A stretch of 64,000 bases of DNA from Streptomyces hygroscopicus subsp. hygroscopicus (GTDB lineage: Bacteria; Actinomycetota; Actinomycetes; Streptomycetales; Streptomycetaceae): positions 1 through 64,000 of the forward strand of contig NZ_BBOX01000042.1 of assembly GCF_001553455.1 (NCBI RefSeq). Direction: 5' to 3'. The stretch's first letter is position 1. Every line of letters starts with the position of its first letter. Position numbers and translations under genes: made by a program. Under the pieces are notes generated by a model. It was not told where the DNA came from. It did not search any database and saw only the letters and a list, made by a program, of their open reading frames with translations. This document shows, in pieces, positions 1-7,441 of the stretch.

Positions 1-290
1 CCGTGGATCTGCTGCACCGCGCGCCCGCCGCGCTCCGCGGGGCGGCGGCGCCTGTCGTCGCGGGGCTCCGTCCGCGTCCGCGGCCCACGGTGCGCGCCCT
101 GGCCATCGGGCCCGACGGCCGGGTCGTCCGCCATCTGGTGCGGCGCCGGGCCCGGTACCGGATGGCCACGAGCGCGTGTGTCTCCGGCGGCCTGCTGGTA
201 CTGGGCAGCCTCCTCGAACGGGGCGTCGCGGTGTGCGCGCTGCCGCCCGGGGACATCACGCCGCCGGCTCATCCCCACCCGGTGGAGTAG
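1..290 (+). CDS. SMP-30/strictosidine synthase-like protein, C-terminal part
   Basis: Only the last ~95 codons are inside the window; the reading frame is open from the left edge and stops at TAG 288-290. The segment YRMATSACVSGGLLVLGSLL followed by VAVCALP resembles the closing beta-propeller blade of SMP-30/gluconolactonase and strictosidine-synthase-like proteins, where a GRLYLGSL-type strand precedes the C-terminus. This is family resemblance judged by eye; the catalytic part lies off-window. The stop codon overlaps the end of the convergent small membrane ORF by 22 bases. Confidence 0.5.
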   Translation, partial: VDLLHRAPAALRGAAAPVVAGLRPRPRPTVRALAIGPDGRVVRHLVRRRARYRMATSACVSGGLLVLGSLLERGVAVCALPPGDITPPAHPHPVE

Positions 291-514
291 CCTCGGCGGC
301 GCCGGCGCAGCGGCCGGACGGTCAGCGTGGACAGCAGCCCGGCGAACCCCACCACGACGACCGCCAGACCGGGTCCGAAGCTCCGGGCGTACGCCACGAC
401 GTGGTCGGGCGTCGAGACGCCGCCGCCGCTCCCGGGGGCGGCGGCGTCCGGCTCACACCCCGCACCGCGTAGTGAACGCGGCGCGCGCCCCGGACGACCC
501 GCGGCCACCGGCAC
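269..514 (-). CDS. Small membrane protein, hypothetical
   Basis: This is an 81-residue ORF with a GTG start three bases after the stop of the DUF2335-like gene, so it may be translationally coupled as the last gene of the kinase unit. The N-terminal 35 residues are low-complexity (Pro, Gly, Ala, Arg). A single hydrophobic stretch, GPGLAVVVVGFAGLLSTL, lies at about residues 47-64 and is followed by an Arg-rich tail, as in a one-pass membrane protein with its C-terminus inside. I recognise no family. The true start could be further in, just before the membrane segment. It overlaps the convergent neighbour by 22 bases. Confidence 0.42.
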   Translation of the reverse strand: MPVAAGRPGRAPRSLRGAGCEPDAAAPGSGGGVSTPDHVVAYARSFGPGLAVVVVGFAGLLSTLTVRPLRRRRRGYSTGWG

Positions 515-517
515 GGA

Positions 518-880
518 TCAGCGCCGGTCACCGTAACGCTTACCGAGAAACCCCCCGACCAGAGCGGCCGTACCCCCGCCAAGGATCGCCGCACCCTGCG
601 TGGCGGCGTCATGGGCGAGGAAGTAGGTGGCCACCCAGATGTACCCGACGACCGTTCCGGCGCCCAGCAGCGAGCCGAACGCCTGGAGTCCGGTGTGCAC
701 CCACTCCATCCGGCGGCGGTGCTCCCGTTCCCGCTGGAGCTCGGTGAGGATCCAGTCCACCGTGCCGGGTCGGACCGCCTCCCACTCCTTGGCCTGTTCC
801 ACCGGCAGCCGGTCGCCCCAGGGCACCACCGTGTCCTGGGGGCCGCCCAGCGTGGGGTCCTCGTTCGCGTTCTCGGTCAC
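518..880 (-). CDS. DUF2335-like small membrane protein
   Basis: This 120-residue protein has an acidic N-terminus, then an amphipathic segment EWEAVRPGTVDWILTELQRE followed by EREHRRRMEW, and two hydrophobic helices at about residues 65-88 and 94-113. A helix of the type 'PGxxxxILxxxxREAxHRR' before two membrane spans is the layout of DUF2335 proteins, whose function is unknown. Its ATG overlaps the stop of the upstream kinase (ATGA), so the two are almost certainly co-translated. It may be a membrane partner or substrate of the kinase; that is inference from gene order only. Confidence 0.68.
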   Translation of the reverse strand: MTENANEDPTLGGPQDTVVPWGDRLPVEQAKEWEAVRPGTVDWILTELQREREHRRRMEWVHTGLQAFGSLLGAGTVVGYIWVATYFLAHDAATQGAAILGGGTAALVGGFLGKRYGDRR

Positions 881-2328
881 GGGGCCTCCCCCGGGCGGTC
901 CGGACGGGGTGCGGGGTCCGCTGCCGCGGTCCGTGGCGGAGGCGGGCCGAGCGCGGCGAGGAGGCCGGCCATGTCCCGTTCCATCTCACGCTCCACCGGC
1001 AGCCGGATCCGCCGCGCCGGGGGCCGAGGGACCGCCAGCGCCGCCAGGTACCCCTCGCGCAGCGCCCGCCAGGGCCCGGCGGGCCGGTGGCCGGCCGTCT
1101 CCCCGGCATCCGCGCTCAGGGCGTCGAGCCATCGGGCCCGCCGGTCCCGTCGCCTGGCCGACGCGAAGCCGCGCGCCGCGAGCCCCAGCCACAGCGCGCC
1201 GAGACATCCCGGCACCAGCCATCCGGGCAGGTCCTCCAGGGAACCCGGGCGCAGCGACGGCAGGACCACCGCCCCCGACACGGCGAGGAGGACCCCCAGC
1301 ACGACGGCGACCGGGGCGAGCGCCCCGACGACGCCCACGGCCCGCGCCCGCGTGGCCGCCGCCCCGATCGTCACCGTCCCGGTCACCGCCGCGGCCTCCG
1401 CCGCGGCCCCCGGGGCGGCACGGACCGGCTCGTGGTCCGCCCGCGCCACGGCGTCCAGCAGCGCCTCGGCCTCCTCGGCCGTCGGCCGCCGTTCCGGGTC
1501 CCTGGCCAGCAGCGCCTCGATCAGCGGCCGCAGCGGGCCCGCGTACCGCATGGGCGGCGGCGAGGCGCGCAGGACCGCGCCGACCGTCTCGCCCACCGTC
1601 GCCCCGCGGAACGGTGCGACGCCTTCGACGGCCTCGTACAGGGTCACGCCCAGTGACCACAGGTCGGCCTTCAGCATCTCCTCCCCGGTCGCCGGGGCGG
1701 ACGCATGTGTGAGGCGTTCCGGCGCCATGTAGGCGGGTGTGCCGACCAGCGCGTCCTCCTCCATCAGCCGGCCGGTGGCCACGAAGTTCAGGCCGAGCGG
1801 ATCCACCAGGACCGCACCGCCGTCCGGACGGAAGAGGATGTTGCGCGGTTTGACGTCCCGGTGCGCCACTCCCGCCGCGTACATCGCGCGCAGTCCGCGC
1901 AGGACCTCCAGGCCGGTCCGGGCCGCCTCGGGCACGGACAGCCGCCCGTCCCCCTCGTCGAGCCGGGCCGCCAGCGAACGCGGTTCGAGGCGTTCCATGA
2001 CGATCCAGATCCGGTCGCCGTCCACGGCCAGGTCGTGGACGGCGCCCAGATGCGCGTTCCCGGCCCCGGCGAGGGCGCGGATCTCGCGGCGCATGCGTGC
2101 GGTCCACCGCGCCCGCGCCTGCGGGTCCGGATCGGCGCCCACGCGCAGCTCCTTGAGGACGACCGGGCGGTCCAGGCTCAGGTCGTGGGCGTCCCACACC
2201 AGGCCCATGCCGCCCGCGCCCAGGCGTCCGCGCAGCTCGTACCGGCCGCCGATGGTCCGCCCCCCGGGCGCTCCCCGCCCCGGACCGTGCCCGTGCCGAT
2301 CGCCGCCGGAGGTTTCCCCCGCCGTCAT
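877..2328 (-). CDS. Serine/threonine protein kinase, membrane-anchored
   Basis: This 483-residue Hanks-type kinase has a glycine loop GRLGAGGMGLVWDAHD (about 34-49), ATP-binding Lys59 in VVLKEL, catalytic loop HRDVKPRN (156-163, Asp158) and substrate-loop motif AYMAPE. The metal-binding DFG is altered: the Asp of VLVDPLGLNF (Asp176) is kept but Phe and Gly are replaced or displaced. Two hydrophobic stretches follow the kinase domain (roughly residues 320-355 and 375-395), and no extracellular PASTA domain is present. The start was set at ATG 2328, which follows a GAGGGGGTGG ribosome site; a longer reading frame to 2361 is less likely. It is first in an overlapping unit with the DUF2335-like gene. 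Confidence 0.88.
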   Translation of the reverse strand: MTAGETSGGDRHGHGPGRGAPGGRTIGGRYELRGRLGAGGMGLVWDAHDLSLDRPVVLKELRVGADPDPQARARWTARMRREIRALAGAGNAHLGAVHDLAVDGDRIWIVMERLEPRSLAARLDEGDGRLSVPEAARTGLEVLRGLRAMYAAGVAHRDVKPRNILFRPDGGAVLVDPLGLNFVATGRLMEEDALVGTPAYMAPERLTHASAPATGEEMLKADLWSLGVTLYEAVEGVAPFRGATVGETVGAVLRASPPPMRYAGPLRPLIEALLARDPERRPTAEEAEALLDAVARADHEPVRAAPGAAAEAAAVTGTVTIGAAATRARAVGVVGALAPVAVVLGVLLAVSGAVVLPSLRPGSLEDLPGWLVPGCLGALWLGLAARGFASARRRDRRARWLDALSADAGETAGHRPAGPWRALREGYLAALAVPRPPARRIRLPVEREMERDMAGLLAALGPPPPRTAAADPAPRPDRPGEAP

Positions 2329-2431
2329 CCGCCACCCCCTCACCAGCCGGCTCACGCCCACAGTAGGGCGTCGGCCGGGCTCGGTGGAGGGGGCCGCGAC
2401 GAACGGAACGGGTCCGGCGGCGCGCCGCGCG

Positions 2432-3913
2432 TCAGGGTGCGCCGTCGCCGTAGGGCGCGCTGGTGAACACCACCTCGTCGTCGGTGCCGTCGGTCACCCA
2501 GAACCGCCGCGGCTTCTCCCCGTAGCGCGCGAAGAGCGGGCCCGGCCCCCAGGCCAGCACCACTTCGTCCGTGCCGTCGTGGTCGTAGTCGCCCGCGCCG
2601 AAGAGCTTGACGGCGCGCTGCTTCCCCGGCACCTCGAGGCCGTCCACCCGGGCCGGCACGGTGCGGTCCAGGGTGCGGCGGTGGGCGATCTCCCCGGGGG
2701 CGTCCGGGCGGATCGTCAGCAGCTGGATGCCGCCGGTGCTGAGCGGGACCGCCAGTTCGTCGGTGCCGTCGCCGTCGGTGTCGGCCGCGGCGAGGACCTC
2801 GCCGCCCAGCGCGGGGATCCTGATCGGCGAAGGGGCCGTTCCGGCCGCGCGCCCGGTGTACACGCTCACCGAGTGGTCGACGTCCGGGGGCTCGGTCCCG
2901 TAGCCCGGTTCGTCGTTGCGAGTGCCGGTGTCGGCGACGGCCACATCCCGCTTCCCGTCGCCGTCGAAGTCGCCGAAGGCGATCGCGTTGCCCTTGCGGA
3001 GGGTGCGGCCGGTGGTGGCGAGGCCGTCCGGGCCCGCCCTGAGGAGCGCGGACTCCATCTGGTCGTCGTCGCCCTGCGCGTGCACCACCAGATCGGTGGG
3101 CCGGTCGCCGTCGATCGTGTCGGCGTACAGCCCCTCGATCTGGCCGCTCGGACCGAGCGGATCGGCGTACGTCGCGGTGCGGGCGGCCCTGCCGTCGCGG
3201 CCGAACGGGCCGTACAGCACGTGGAAGTCCTTGCCGCCCTGGCGCACGGCGGCCACGTCGTGGTGGCCGTCCCCGTTGAAGTCACCTACCGTCAGCGGCC
3301 GGGGCCCTGCCAGGCCGTCGTCGGCATCGGTGAGCCGCAGCGCGGTGGCCGGGGCCCCGCGGCGCGGCCCCTCCGGGCCGCCCCAGGTGATGTAGGGCAG
3401 CGTCTGGGTGGCGATGTGGACGCGGTCGGCACCGGCCGGATCGCGTTCCTTGGTGGCGGTGGCGAGCACATCGGCGAAGCCGTCGCCGTCGAGGTCGGCG
3501 GTGGTCACCGAGCGCATCTCGCCCGTGTCGCGGTCCACCCACCCGGCGCCGGTGGGCAGGCCGAGGTCCGCGCGGCCGAGCACGGTGCGGACGGCGGGGT
3601 CGACGCCCTTCGCCGAGCCGTACACGAAGGCGATCCGGCGCAGGCCGCCGAGCGTCTCGTCGGAGGGGAGCGGGATGCCGAGCTCGGGGCGGCCGTCGCC
3701 GTTGAGGTCGTCGGGGAGCGCGCTGCCCCTGCCACGGGCGACGGGAGCGGTCGCGGTGGGGGTGACGACGGGTGAGCCGGTGCTCCGGCCGGCCCCGCCG
3801 CGGCCCTTCCTCTCCTCGTCCCCGCCGCCACCGCCGCACGCGGTGAGCAGCGCCAGCGCGGTGGCGCAGAGGGCGGCGGTGGCGGGGCGGAGCCCGGTGG
3901 TGCGAGATGACAT
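2432..3913 (-). CDS. FG-GAP/VCBS repeat lipoprotein
   Basis: A 493-residue exported protein. The N-terminus is a lipoprotein signal: hydrophobic core ATAALCATALA then lipobox LTAC followed by a Gly run. The body carries about seven calcium-binding FG-GAP blades marked by D-x-[DN]-G-D-G-type motifs: DLNGDGRPELG, DLDGDGFADV, DFNGDGHHDV, DTIDGDRPTDL, DFDGDGKRDV, DTDGDGTDEL and DYDHDGTDEV. This predicts a beta-propeller displayed on the outer face of the membrane. FG-GAP lipoproteins of this type are abundant in Streptomyces and mostly uncharacterised. ATG 3913 was chosen because it leaves a normal signal peptide; an upstream start at 3931 would add six residues. Confidence 0.88.
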   Translation of the reverse strand: MSSRTTGLRPATAALCATALALLTACGGGGGDEERKGRGGAGRSTGSPVVTPTATAPVARGRGSALPDDLNGDGRPELGIPLPSDETLGGLRRIAFVYGSAKGVDPAVRTVLGRADLGLPTGAGWVDRDTGEMRSVTTADLDGDGFADVLATATKERDPAGADRVHIATQTLPYITWGGPEGPRRGAPATALRLTDADDGLAGPRPLTVGDFNGDGHHDVAAVRQGGKDFHVLYGPFGRDGRAARTATYADPLGPSGQIEGLYADTIDGDRPTDLVVHAQGDDDQMESALLRAGPDGLATTGRTLRKGNAIAFGDFDGDGKRDVAVADTGTRNDEPGYGTEPPDVDHSVSVYTGRAAGTAPSPIRIPALGGEVLAAADTDGDGTDELAVPLSTGGIQLLTIRPDAPGEIAHRRTLDRTVPARVDGLEVPGKQRAVKLFGAGDYDHDGTDEVVLAWGPGPLFARYGEKPRRFWVTDGTDDEVVFTSAPYGDGAP

Positions 3914-4304
3914 CACGCCACGACAGCGCATCCGGTGCGCAGGCGCCAGAGGGAGAGATCATTTCGTTACGGCCGGCTCCCCCGCCGACGGACGTCCGCG
4001 GCGCAGGTTCCACCGGCCGGTACGGCCGCCGAGCCCCGTCGCGGTCGGCGGGGCCACGTCCAGCCGTCAGAACACCGGCGCGGACAGGCCGAGAGCGTGC
4101 ACGGGTGCCGGGTGCCACGGCGGCAAGCCGGGCGGCGGCCACCGGCGCCACCGGTCCGGCCACGGCCCACAGGCCCTGATCACCCCCGCGTGACCCGGGT
4201 GGCGCAGTCCGCCACCCGGCGAGCGCAGTTGCGGATGCACCCGGCCGCGACCCCCGACACGGTGGAGACATCGGACATCACCGACCGGGTTGAGGTGCTG
4301 TGGT
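3914..4304. other. Divergent intergenic region, no gene seen
   Basis: 391 bases separate the start of the FG-GAP lipoprotein from that of the MBL-Rieske gene. All open frames here are Arg/Pro/Ala-rich shadow translations. It must hold two divergent promoters, but I could not pick convincing -35/-10 pairs. The only clear element is the GAGGT ribosome site just before ATG 4305. Confidence 0.5.
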
Positions 4305-5843
4305 ATGCGCGTGACCGGACTTGGGCATGCTGGGCTGTTCATCGAAACCGCGGCGGGGTCGGTGCTCTGCGACCCATGGGTCAACCCCGCCTTCTTCGGC
4401 TCGTGGTTTCCGTTCCCGGACAACACCGACCTGGACTGGGCGCACTACGGGCGCGCGGCGGACTACCTCTACGTCTCCCATCTGCACCGCGACCACTTCG
4501 ACGCGGAGAACCTGCGCCGGAACGTGCGCAAGGACCTCACGGTGCTGCTTCCGGCCTTCGCCACCGACGAGCTGGAACGCGAGCTGAGGGCGCTCGGTTT
4601 CACCGACTTCCTCCACACCCGCTCCGGCACACCGGTCGAGCGCGACGGCCTGCGCATCATGATCACTGCGCTGACCGGCCCCGGGGACGGACCCATCGGC
4701 GACTCGGCGCTCTCGCTGGACGACGGCCACAGCGTGCTGCTCAACCAGAACGACGCCCATCCGCTGGACATCGCGGCGATCCGGGAGTTCGGCGAGGTGG
4801 ACGCGTACTTCGTCCAGTTCTCCGGCGCGATCTGGTATCCGATGGTGTACCAGCTTCCGGAGTCCGCCAAGAAGGAGTTCGCCGCCCGGAAGCGGCAGGG
4901 CCAGTTCGACCGGGCGCTGCGCTACATCGACGCGGTGGGGGCCAAGCACGTGTTCCCCAACGCGGGCCCGCCGTGCTTCCTCGACGACGAGCTCTTCGAC
5001 CACAACGGCACCGGCCGGGACGGCGAGAGCATCTTCGTCGACCAGCTGGAGTTCCTGCGCGAACTGGGCCGAGCCCGCCCGGAGGTGGCGGCGCATCTGC
5101 TGCTGCCGGGCACGGTGGCGGAGCCGGACAGCACGGCGTGCAAGCTCACCCACCGCTACACCGGCAACGAGATCGAGCGCATCTTCGGCGACAAGCGCGC
5201 GTATCTGCGCGACTTCGCCCGCCGGCAGCGGCCGGCGCTCGCCGCCGAGCGCGCCTCCCGTGCCCCGGCGCTGCCCCGCGAGCGGCTGCTGACCGAGCTG
5301 AAACGGTGGTGGGAACCGCTGCTGACCAGGGCCGACCGGATCTGCGCGGGCGTCGGCGGCCCGGCGCGGCTGGATGTGGGCGAGGTGCCGATCGTGATCG
5401 ACTTCCCCGCGCGGGAGGTCCGCCTCTGGGACGGTGAACGCTGCCGCTACACGCTGTCCACCTCGGCCGACCTGGTGGCCACCAATATCGCGCGGCGCGA
5501 GGTGGACTGGTCCAACAGCCTGCTGCTGTCGATGCGGTTCACCGCCAGCCGGATCGGGCCCTACAACGAGTTCCTGTACGTGTTCTTCAAGTGCCTGTCC
5601 ATGGAGCGCATCGAGTACGTGGAGAACTACTACGACTCCTGCCAGGACGACGGCCAGGACATCGTGCTGGACGGCTGGCGGGTGCAGCGGCGCTGTCCCC
5701 ATCTGCGCGCGGACCTGAGCCGGTTCGGGCAGATCGAGGGCGAGGTGCTCACCTGCACGCTGCACGGCTGGCGCTACGACCTGTCCACGGGCCGCTGTCT
5801 GACCTCGGACGGACACGACATCCGCGCCTCGCCCGCGTCATGA
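4305..5843 (+). CDS. Metallo-beta-lactamase fold plus Rieske [2Fe-2S] protein
   Basis: A 512-residue two-domain protein. The N-terminal part is a metallo-hydrolase fold with the metal motif HLHRDH (His59, His61, Asp63, His64). The C-terminal 50 residues form a Rieske centre: CPH (Cys464, His466) and CTLH (Cys484, His487), 20 residues apart. The pairing of these two folds is known from CMP-N-acetylneuraminate hydroxylase and, to my knowledge, its bacterial relative NamH (UDP-MurNAc hydroxylase), where the Rieske part is N-terminal; here the order is reversed. It may therefore be a hydroxylase of an amino-sugar nucleotide, but the substrate cannot be read from sequence. The start follows a GAGGT ribosome site eight bases upstream. 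It stands alone between non-coding stretches. Confidence 0.8.
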   Translation: MRVTGLGHAGLFIETAAGSVLCDPWVNPAFFGSWFPFPDNTDLDWAHYGRAADYLYVSHLHRDHFDAENLRRNVRKDLTVLLPAFATDELERELRALGFTDFLHTRSGTPVERDGLRIMITALTGPGDGPIGDSALSLDDGHSVLLNQNDAHPLDIAAIREFGEVDAYFVQFSGAIWYPMVYQLPESAKKEFAARKRQGQFDRALRYIDAVGAKHVFPNAGPPCFLDDELFDHNGTGRDGESIFVDQLEFLRELGRARPEVAAHLLLPGTVAEPDSTACKLTHRYTGNEIERIFGDKRAYLRDFARRQRPALAAERASRAPALPRERLLTELKRWWEPLLTRADRICAGVGGPARLDVGEVPIVIDFPAREVRLWDGERCRYTLSTSADLVATNIARREVDWSNSLLLSMRFTASRIGPYNEFLYVFFKCLSMERIEYVENYYDSCQDDGQDIVLDGWRVQRRCPHLRADLSRFGQIEGEVLTCTLHGWRYDLSTGRCLTSDGHDIRASPAS

Positions 5844-6485
5844 CCCGCCGGGCGGGGACGGGACCGGCCGTGACGGTGTCGCCACGGGCGGCGAGCGCGC
5901 GGTGTTCCCGTTGTGCCGTCTCGGTTCCGTCCCCCACGGTGCGTGGGGGACGGAACCGAGACGGCACTGGGGTGTGGACACTACGCCCGGCGCCGAAGTG
6001 TCCGCGACCGGCCGCCCCGCCCCTCCCCGACCGGCCGGAACGCTGACAAACGCTGACGTGAACCGGCGATCCGTCCGCCGTGTCCGGCCGTGACCGGTCT
6101 CGCGCGGTGAGGGCGCCGCAGCTGGGTACCCGATCGCCATGGACAGAAATGAGCACTCTCCGCTCACGCCCGATCTGCCGCCGGTCGTCGACGTACCGGA
6201 CCTGACCTTCCCCGCCCGGGGACGGCCCTCCGATGAGCCGAAGCGCACGGCGGAGCGGAACGGCGACAAGGAAACCCCCTCATCCCGCCCCTCCACCCCC
6301 TCCCCCGGTCCACGCCGCCTGGCGGCGTGACGCCCCCCTCGCCGCCTCCTCGTCGCCCCCGCGTCGCCGCCCGACGGCCCGAGCCCGTCGGAATGATCTC
6401 CCGGGCGCCCTGTGTTGAGGATGAGCACAGACAGACGCCAGGCGAGACTTCGCACAAGCGACAAAGCGACAAGGGGACGGACACC
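5844..6485. other. Gene-poor intergenic region
   Basis: About 640 bases between the MBL-Rieske gene and the nitroreductase gene. It contains the perfect 25-base inverted repeat at 5913-5967. A 63-codon ATG frame at 6139-6330 encodes a Pro/Glu/Arg-rich peptide without a clear ribosome site and is not called a gene. The last 100 bases, with GAG/GAC-rich sequence, presumably include the nitroreductase promoter. Confidence 0.45.
5913..5967. terminator. Perfect 25-base inverted repeat, likely terminator
   Basis: Arms 5913-5937 and 5943-5967 are exact reverse complements separated by the five-base loop GGTGC. The hairpin lies 70 bases after the stop of the MBL-Rieske gene and has no U-run, as is usual for high-GC actinobacterial terminators. 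The arms are longer than most terminators, so a small palindromic repeat element is an alternative. Confidence 0.65.
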
Positions 6486-6932
6486 ATGCCATTGCAAGGC
6501 GAGTACGAACCGAGCCCGGAAAAGTTCGTACGCGATCAGGTCGAGCTGATCGAGCGGTCCGGCGGCACCGAGGGAACGACCTTGCGGGGTCTGCCCGTGG
6601 TCGTCCTCACCACGCGGGGCGCGAAGAGCGGAAAGATCCGCAAGACCCCGCTGATGCGGGTGGAGCACAACGGCACCTACGCCGTCGTCGCCTCGCTCGG
6701 CGGCTCGCCCAGGCACCCGGTCTGGTACCACAACCTCCTGGCCGACCCGCGGGTGGAGCTGCAGGACGGCCCGCTGCGGCAGGACATGACGGCGCGCGAG
6801 GTCACGGGCGAGGAGAAGGCCCTGTGGTGGGAGCGCGCGGTGGCGGCGTTCCCGGACTACGCCGAGTACCAGGCGAAGACCGACCGCCAGATCCCGGTCT
6901 TCGTCCTGGAGCCGGTGCCCGCCGGGCACTGA
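6486..6932 (+). CDS. Deazaflavin (F420)-dependent nitroreductase family protein
   Basis: A 148-residue protein of the Ddn-like split beta-barrel family. Diagnostic segments are [20 protein letters not shown] (about 37-56), [20 protein letters not shown] (about 70-89) and the C-terminal [20 protein letters not shown]. Relatives use reduced cofactor F420 to reduce quinones or nitro compounds, often near the membrane. The start ATG 6486 follows AAGGGGACGG. A short conserved ORF and htpG follow on the same strand, each with its own ribosome site, so I do not infer one operon. Confidence 0.88.
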   Translation: MPLQGEYEPSPEKFVRDQVELIERSGGTEGTTLRGLPVVVLTTRGAKSGKIRKTPLMRVEHNGTYAVVASLGGSPRHPVWYHNLLADPRVELQDGPLRQDMTAREVTGEEKALWWERAVAAFPDYAEYQAKTDRQIPVFVLEPVPAGH

Positions 6933-7105
6933 ACCGACGGGTCCGGCGCGCGCCACCGCGCCGGACCCCTGCGGACCGCCCCGGGCCACCGCCGTCGTGG
7001 GTGGTCCGCGGGCCCCCCGTGTGACCGACACCGCGGCATGCCTGTTGGATGGATCGGGTAGCCGGGAGCGTGACCCGGAATCCGTACCCAAGGAAGTGCG
7101 CCAAC

Positions 7106-7261
7106 ATGACCGCGACAGACAAAGCCGGCTTCGCGCCGATCTACGACAGCCTCGTGGCCGAGCAGGGCGACGTGCCCGCCGAGACCCGGGAGGCGGCCGA
7201 GGAAATCCGGCGTGAGGCCGCCGAGGCGCTGGACTGGAGTACGGTGCGCCGCGACGACTGA
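7106..7261 (+). CDS. Small conserved hypothetical protein
   Basis: A 51-residue acidic, helical-looking peptide (ETREAAEEIRREAAEALDWS) with an ATG preceded by AAGGAAG nine bases upstream. The codon use matches real genes and the ribosome site is good, so I believe it is translated. I recall similar short proteins annotated as hypothetical in streptomycetes but know no function. A reading frame extending upstream to 7049 lacks a ribosome site. Confidence 0.62.
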   Translation: MTATDKAGFAPIYDSLVAEQGDVPAETREAAEEIRREAAEALDWSTVRRDD

Positions 7262-7441
7262 CGCGGCCCGGCACCATCCCCCGCGCGACCGTGGCCGTGT
7301 CCCGTGAGCGGCCATGACCGTCCCGAGAGCGGCCGTCCGTCATCCGCCCGGAAGGCCGCTCCGCGCCCCCTCACCTTCGATAAACTGCCGATGACGTCCT
7401 GTGCTTGATGGCGTCGACACGCATCTCACGAGGGGAAACAG

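Noticed and set aside
6139..6330. 63-codon ORF upstream of the nitroreductase gene
   Set aside because: No ribosome site, low-complexity product, no recognisable similarity.
5838..7343. 501-codon open frame on the minus strand
   Set aside because: It runs antisense to the nitroreductase and small ORF genes, is Arg/Pro/Gly-rich and has no family resemblance; typical high-GC shadow frame.
7262..7441. HspR/HAIR operator before htpG
   Set aside because: The CTTGAGT-N7-ACTCAAG pattern is not present in the gap.
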